Assembly: GCA_002900995.3 (NCBI GenBank)
Contig: CM035311.1
Coordinates: 2,914,001 to 2,978,000, forward strand
DNA length: 64,000 nucleotides
Origin: Ganoderma boninense
Taxonomy: Eukaryota; Basidiomycota; Agaricomycetes; Polyporales; Polyporaceae
Direction of reading: 5' to 3'
How positions within the stretch are numbered: the first letter of the stretch is position 1; every line of letters begins with the position of its first letter. The notes beneath the pieces were generated by a model. It was not told the origin of the DNA. It searched no databases and saw nothing but the letters and a program-made list of their open reading frames with translations. A program made the translations under genes and the position numbers. Below, in pieces: positions 61,114-64,000 of this stretch.

Positions 61114-63762
61114 TCATTCTATCTCCTGGTCTGATGAGTCAGTGTCCGAGAGGCCGAAGTCCTCTCCGGTGAGGTCAGGAGGCGTAGAGTACACTGGCAG
61201 CGTAAAATCAAAGTCATCGTCGACGATTCGCAGCCCCGCCCGGACATGGGGCTTCAGCTTCTTGAGCCACTTCGAGTTATAGCAGTTTCGCCATAGCCCC
61301 TTCGGCGCACTGGATTTGACCACGCGAGGCTTCTGAAGCACGATGCGTTGTCGAGGTTGGTTTCCACCAGGCTGTCTGTCGCCGAGCGTATGCTTCCAGT
61401 CCTCGATATTCCACTCATCGAGCTTCCGTGAAGACCGGGCAAACTCTCGGCTCTGCCAAGCGGCATCGATGATGTGGTACTTGCGTGGATGCGTCTGCTT
61501 GTCGCTGTTCTCCTCGACGACAGCTTCGTCGCCGCTCATATGCCCTCCCTGGAGCTTGTCGTACAGCTGGCACATCCGAGTTAGGCCGTGTCGATCAATC
61601 GTTCGACGCCTGACTCGAAGCGTCTGCCAGCGAGAAGTCAAGAAACAGTACACGTCGTTTAACGTAATGACAGCTTACTGTGTGCTTGCGCGTGGTGCAT
61701 CTTTTGCTCTCCTTCTCTCTCTTCAACTTGAGGAGGAATTCCGGGGTTTGTTCATGGGTGAACTCCCTGTACTTCGAGCGCATGTGCTTCATGTGACCAT
61801 CGATGGCGTGCGCAATAAGTCTCGTGGTGCGGTAGGCATCAGGAACGAGAGGGTCGGCGTAGGTTCCCCCATCCAATGCAGACCTCAAGTCCCTGATAGT
61901 GAACTCACGAGCCTCCTTGTTCATGTTGAAGGTCTTCCAACCCCGCACGAAGTCGATGCGGTAGTTGGCTGCTGTAATGAAATCGCCATCGTGACCTTCG
62001 TATTCCTTGATCTCGGCCCGGGTTAGTGGAGGATATTTCGTCGGGAGCTGATCGAGAGACTTGATCTTCAGCAGCTTGACGTCCATGTGATAACGGACAT
62101 ATTTCTTAACCGTGCGTCAGCATTGGTCCACATCCATGGAGTGGACTATGCGTGCGCTCACCGCCATGACTCCTTTCCAGTATTTCGCCACCTTATCCTC
62201 GACGCCGCCTTCATCTTCATCGCTTTCTTCTTCAGATCCCCCATCTTCGTCGTCGCCATCGAGCTCTTCTCCGTGGACGTGAGAGTCTACGCCTGCCGTT
62301 CTTTCGGTGCTACCGCCATGGGCGGGTGCAGCCGGATGTGTGCCACCACACTGTCCTCCTTGAGTGATGACGTTCCTGTGTTGTGGTGTCAGAGCAGCCT
62401 CTCGACGGAGCAAATTTGTTAAGACTCACTCTACACATTCCAATCGTGTTTCAAGACGATTGAGGCTATCCAAAACCACAACACCGATGTGTGTTTCCCC
62501 TGAGGACGTCCTACAAGGTATGGGCGAGGCCCGTCCGTTGCCAGGCATGCTAGACCCAGCGCCGGGCTCGTCAGCACGTTCCTGAGTACATCCTCATAGT
62601 GAGTATCGTGGGATTAAGAGTTGGCACAAAGATCCCTTACCTTTCCTTTGGTATTCCCTGAACTTCCATGACTCCCCCCAGAATGCGCCCGGTGCCACTG
62701 GTGAAGCCGTTCCCGAGTTCAGCAGCTTACTACAGAACCAAAACCGAACAGGAAAGAGCAGGACACACCATTACTTCTTCGTCAGGGACCTCTTCGCACT
62801 GCGCTCTGAACCTCCTTTGATGAACGCCGCTAGCGGGCTTAGACGACGCGCTCGGTCGTCCATCATGACGTAGGTCACCGACCTGTGGTTGAGACGCCTC
62901 GTTTCGATTGCTCGGGTTTCCGTCAAAAGGATAAGGATGAGGCTGAAACCGGAGTCTCAGGCCAGCAAGACCCATATGTGGCATAACAACGTACCATTCC
63001 CATTCCGGAGCTACCAGCAGCGTACACACTCTGCCAGTACTCATCCCTCATATAGCATCGTTCTTCATCCGTCAACAAATACCACAACTTTCCAACGTCG
63101 ACGCCATCCTGGTTCGACCATTAGATCGATGGATAACATTACTATGAACATCGCGTACCTCGCTCCTGGATACATCAATGGGCACATGTCCGTCAGGAGG
63201 CTCCAGACCTGCCGCAACGAAGGCACTGTCTGTGCGGGAGGGAGCTCCATTGAGCGGGCGTGTGTGAGCGCGGGAAGGGGCAGACCCGGACACAACATTG
63301 GGCGAACGTGCATGGGCGCTGAAGGGGGCGGGCCCGGGCGCGGCGTGGTGTGGTTCGGACGGCGGAATGTGATAAGGCGGCTGCTGAGGTGCTGGCACCA
63401 CCGAAGTCCCTTGAGCCCAATAGTGTGGTTGTTGTTGGAATTGCGGAGGTGGAGCGTGAGGAGGAGCTTGGTCGTATGGTCGCTCCGGCACGGGGATGTG
63501 TTGGTCTCGAAAGCTGTAGGGGTTGGGCGGTTGCGGTTGCGGTGAAGGAGGATGATACTGATAGCCTGGGGCCGTATAGAGCCCGTTAGCTTGCAGAAAA
63601 CGACAGTTAGAATCATAACATTGTTAAATTACGTCGAGTGTAAGACTGACCTTGTGTCCCGTTGTGGACAGGTTGAGGTCCATGGAATCCGCCGTAGGGT
63701 TGTTGATACCCTTGTGGGTTTCCCTCAATGGGGAAGTGTCCTTGATAATACCGTGACACCAT
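61114..63762 (-). CDS. Uncharacterised nine-exon protein, proline-rich N-terminus
   Basis: Nine minus-strand exons (63651-63762, 63159-63589, 62995-63108, 62769-62942, 62641-62697, 62430-62581, 62162-62375, 61679-62104, 61114-61623) close in phase to about 729 residues. The N-terminal third is Pro/Gln/His-rich (HPPSPQPQPPNPYSFRDQH). A short conserved-looking stretch WYLLTDEERCYMRDEYW follows near residue 190, then a Ser/Gly-rich linker and a helical GVVVLDSLNRLETRLECVE. An acidic run (EELDGDDEDGGSEEESDEDE) follows, and then the most globular part with YWKGVMA, WKTFNMNKEAREFTIRDLRSA and KKLKPHVRAGLR. The end is acidic. I do not recognise the family. Nuclear or chromatin roles would fit the composition but are not shown. 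A 57-bp frame-neutral intron (62105-62161) removes a TGA. Confidence 0.72.
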
Positions 63763-64000
63763 GATAGCAGTCACGGTAGTGGACAATATGAAGAGGAAGG
63801 GGGGCGACACTTATGCAGACGGAGTGGCGGAGGGTGGTAGAACGTACCAAAGAGGGAAGATGGTGGAGACAACGCTCGAGCAGGAGGAGTCTACGTACAT
63901 AACGTTCCAAGCCCAAGAGTGATTGGCTTCAAACATTCCTTCGAGGACACTGTCGCTAGGTTACTATAATATGCATTGCTGTTTGAGCCACTGCCTTCTA
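63763..64000. other. Right edge of window
   Basis: The presumed promoter of the minus-strand gene that starts at 63762. No further gene is visible. Confidence 0.35.

Noticed and set aside
62117..62119. In-frame TGA in the right-hand gene, at first taken as a nonsense mutation making it a pseudogene
   Set aside because: A 57-bp stretch (62105-62161) starts GTGAGC, contains a CTGAC branch-like word, ends AAG and is frame-neutral. An intron of the same size class as its neighbours removes the stop.

Overview
This window is nuclear DNA from a filamentous basidiomycete, most likely an Agaricomycete (Polyporales-like). That placement is inferred from GC-rich coding DNA, genes cut by many 40-65 bp GT-AG introns, F-box/LRR genes, HET-domain genes and secreted sedolisin and S28 peptidases. 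No ribosomal RNA, CRISPR array or bacterial-type operon is visible.

Left part (about 1-17.5 kb): an ordered set of apparently intact single-copy genes. These are a GH47 class I alpha-mannosidase (1140-3426, +), an S28 serine peptidase (3774-5900, +), two F-box proteins (6201-7812 and 8058-9854, both -), a sedolisin (10920-13175, +), an intron-containing tRNA-Asp(GTC) (13442-13524, -), TRM82, the WD-repeat subunit of the tRNA m7G46 methyltransferase (13650-15761, +), and an Old Yellow Enzyme (16075-17527, -). I rebuilt exon structures by hand. Reading frames close across every junction in the multi-exon models.

Middle part (about 18-59.3 kb): a repeat-built accessory region. It holds two long paralogous HET-domain genes (20992-24792 and 37765-41850, both -) and the tail of a third (58440-59300). 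Between them lie about eleven decayed copies of TRM82 or parts of it. Several keep recognisable intron positions, so they arose by DNA duplication and not through mRNA. The order [HET - head-to-head membrane-like fragment - TRM82 copy - unit B - F-box/TRM82 chimera - TRM82 copy - TRM82 copy - unit F - TRM82 copy] occurs twice at an offset of about 17 kb and begins a third time. One copy was later hit by a 436-bp MITE-like element with 72-bp terminal inverted repeats. A 15-bp inverted repeat, GTCAC-N5-GTGAC, stands just 5' of most long TRM82 copies but not of the intact gene.

Right part (about 59.3-64 kb): the third HET tail ends in a 0.5-kb stretch dense in ATAT words. A 1.1-kb GC-rich minisatellite of about 166 bp period follows, then a nine-exon uncharacterised gene (61114-63762, -) of about 729 residues.

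The genes do not form one pathway. GH47 is secretory glycan trimming, S28 and sedolisin are secreted proteolysis, TRM82 is tRNA modification, and HET proteins are the allorecognition/cell-death class. The main point of interest is the HET/TRM82 duplication region, which looks like a birth-and-death allorecognition locus that has repeatedly carried and degraded a neighbouring tRNA-modification gene.
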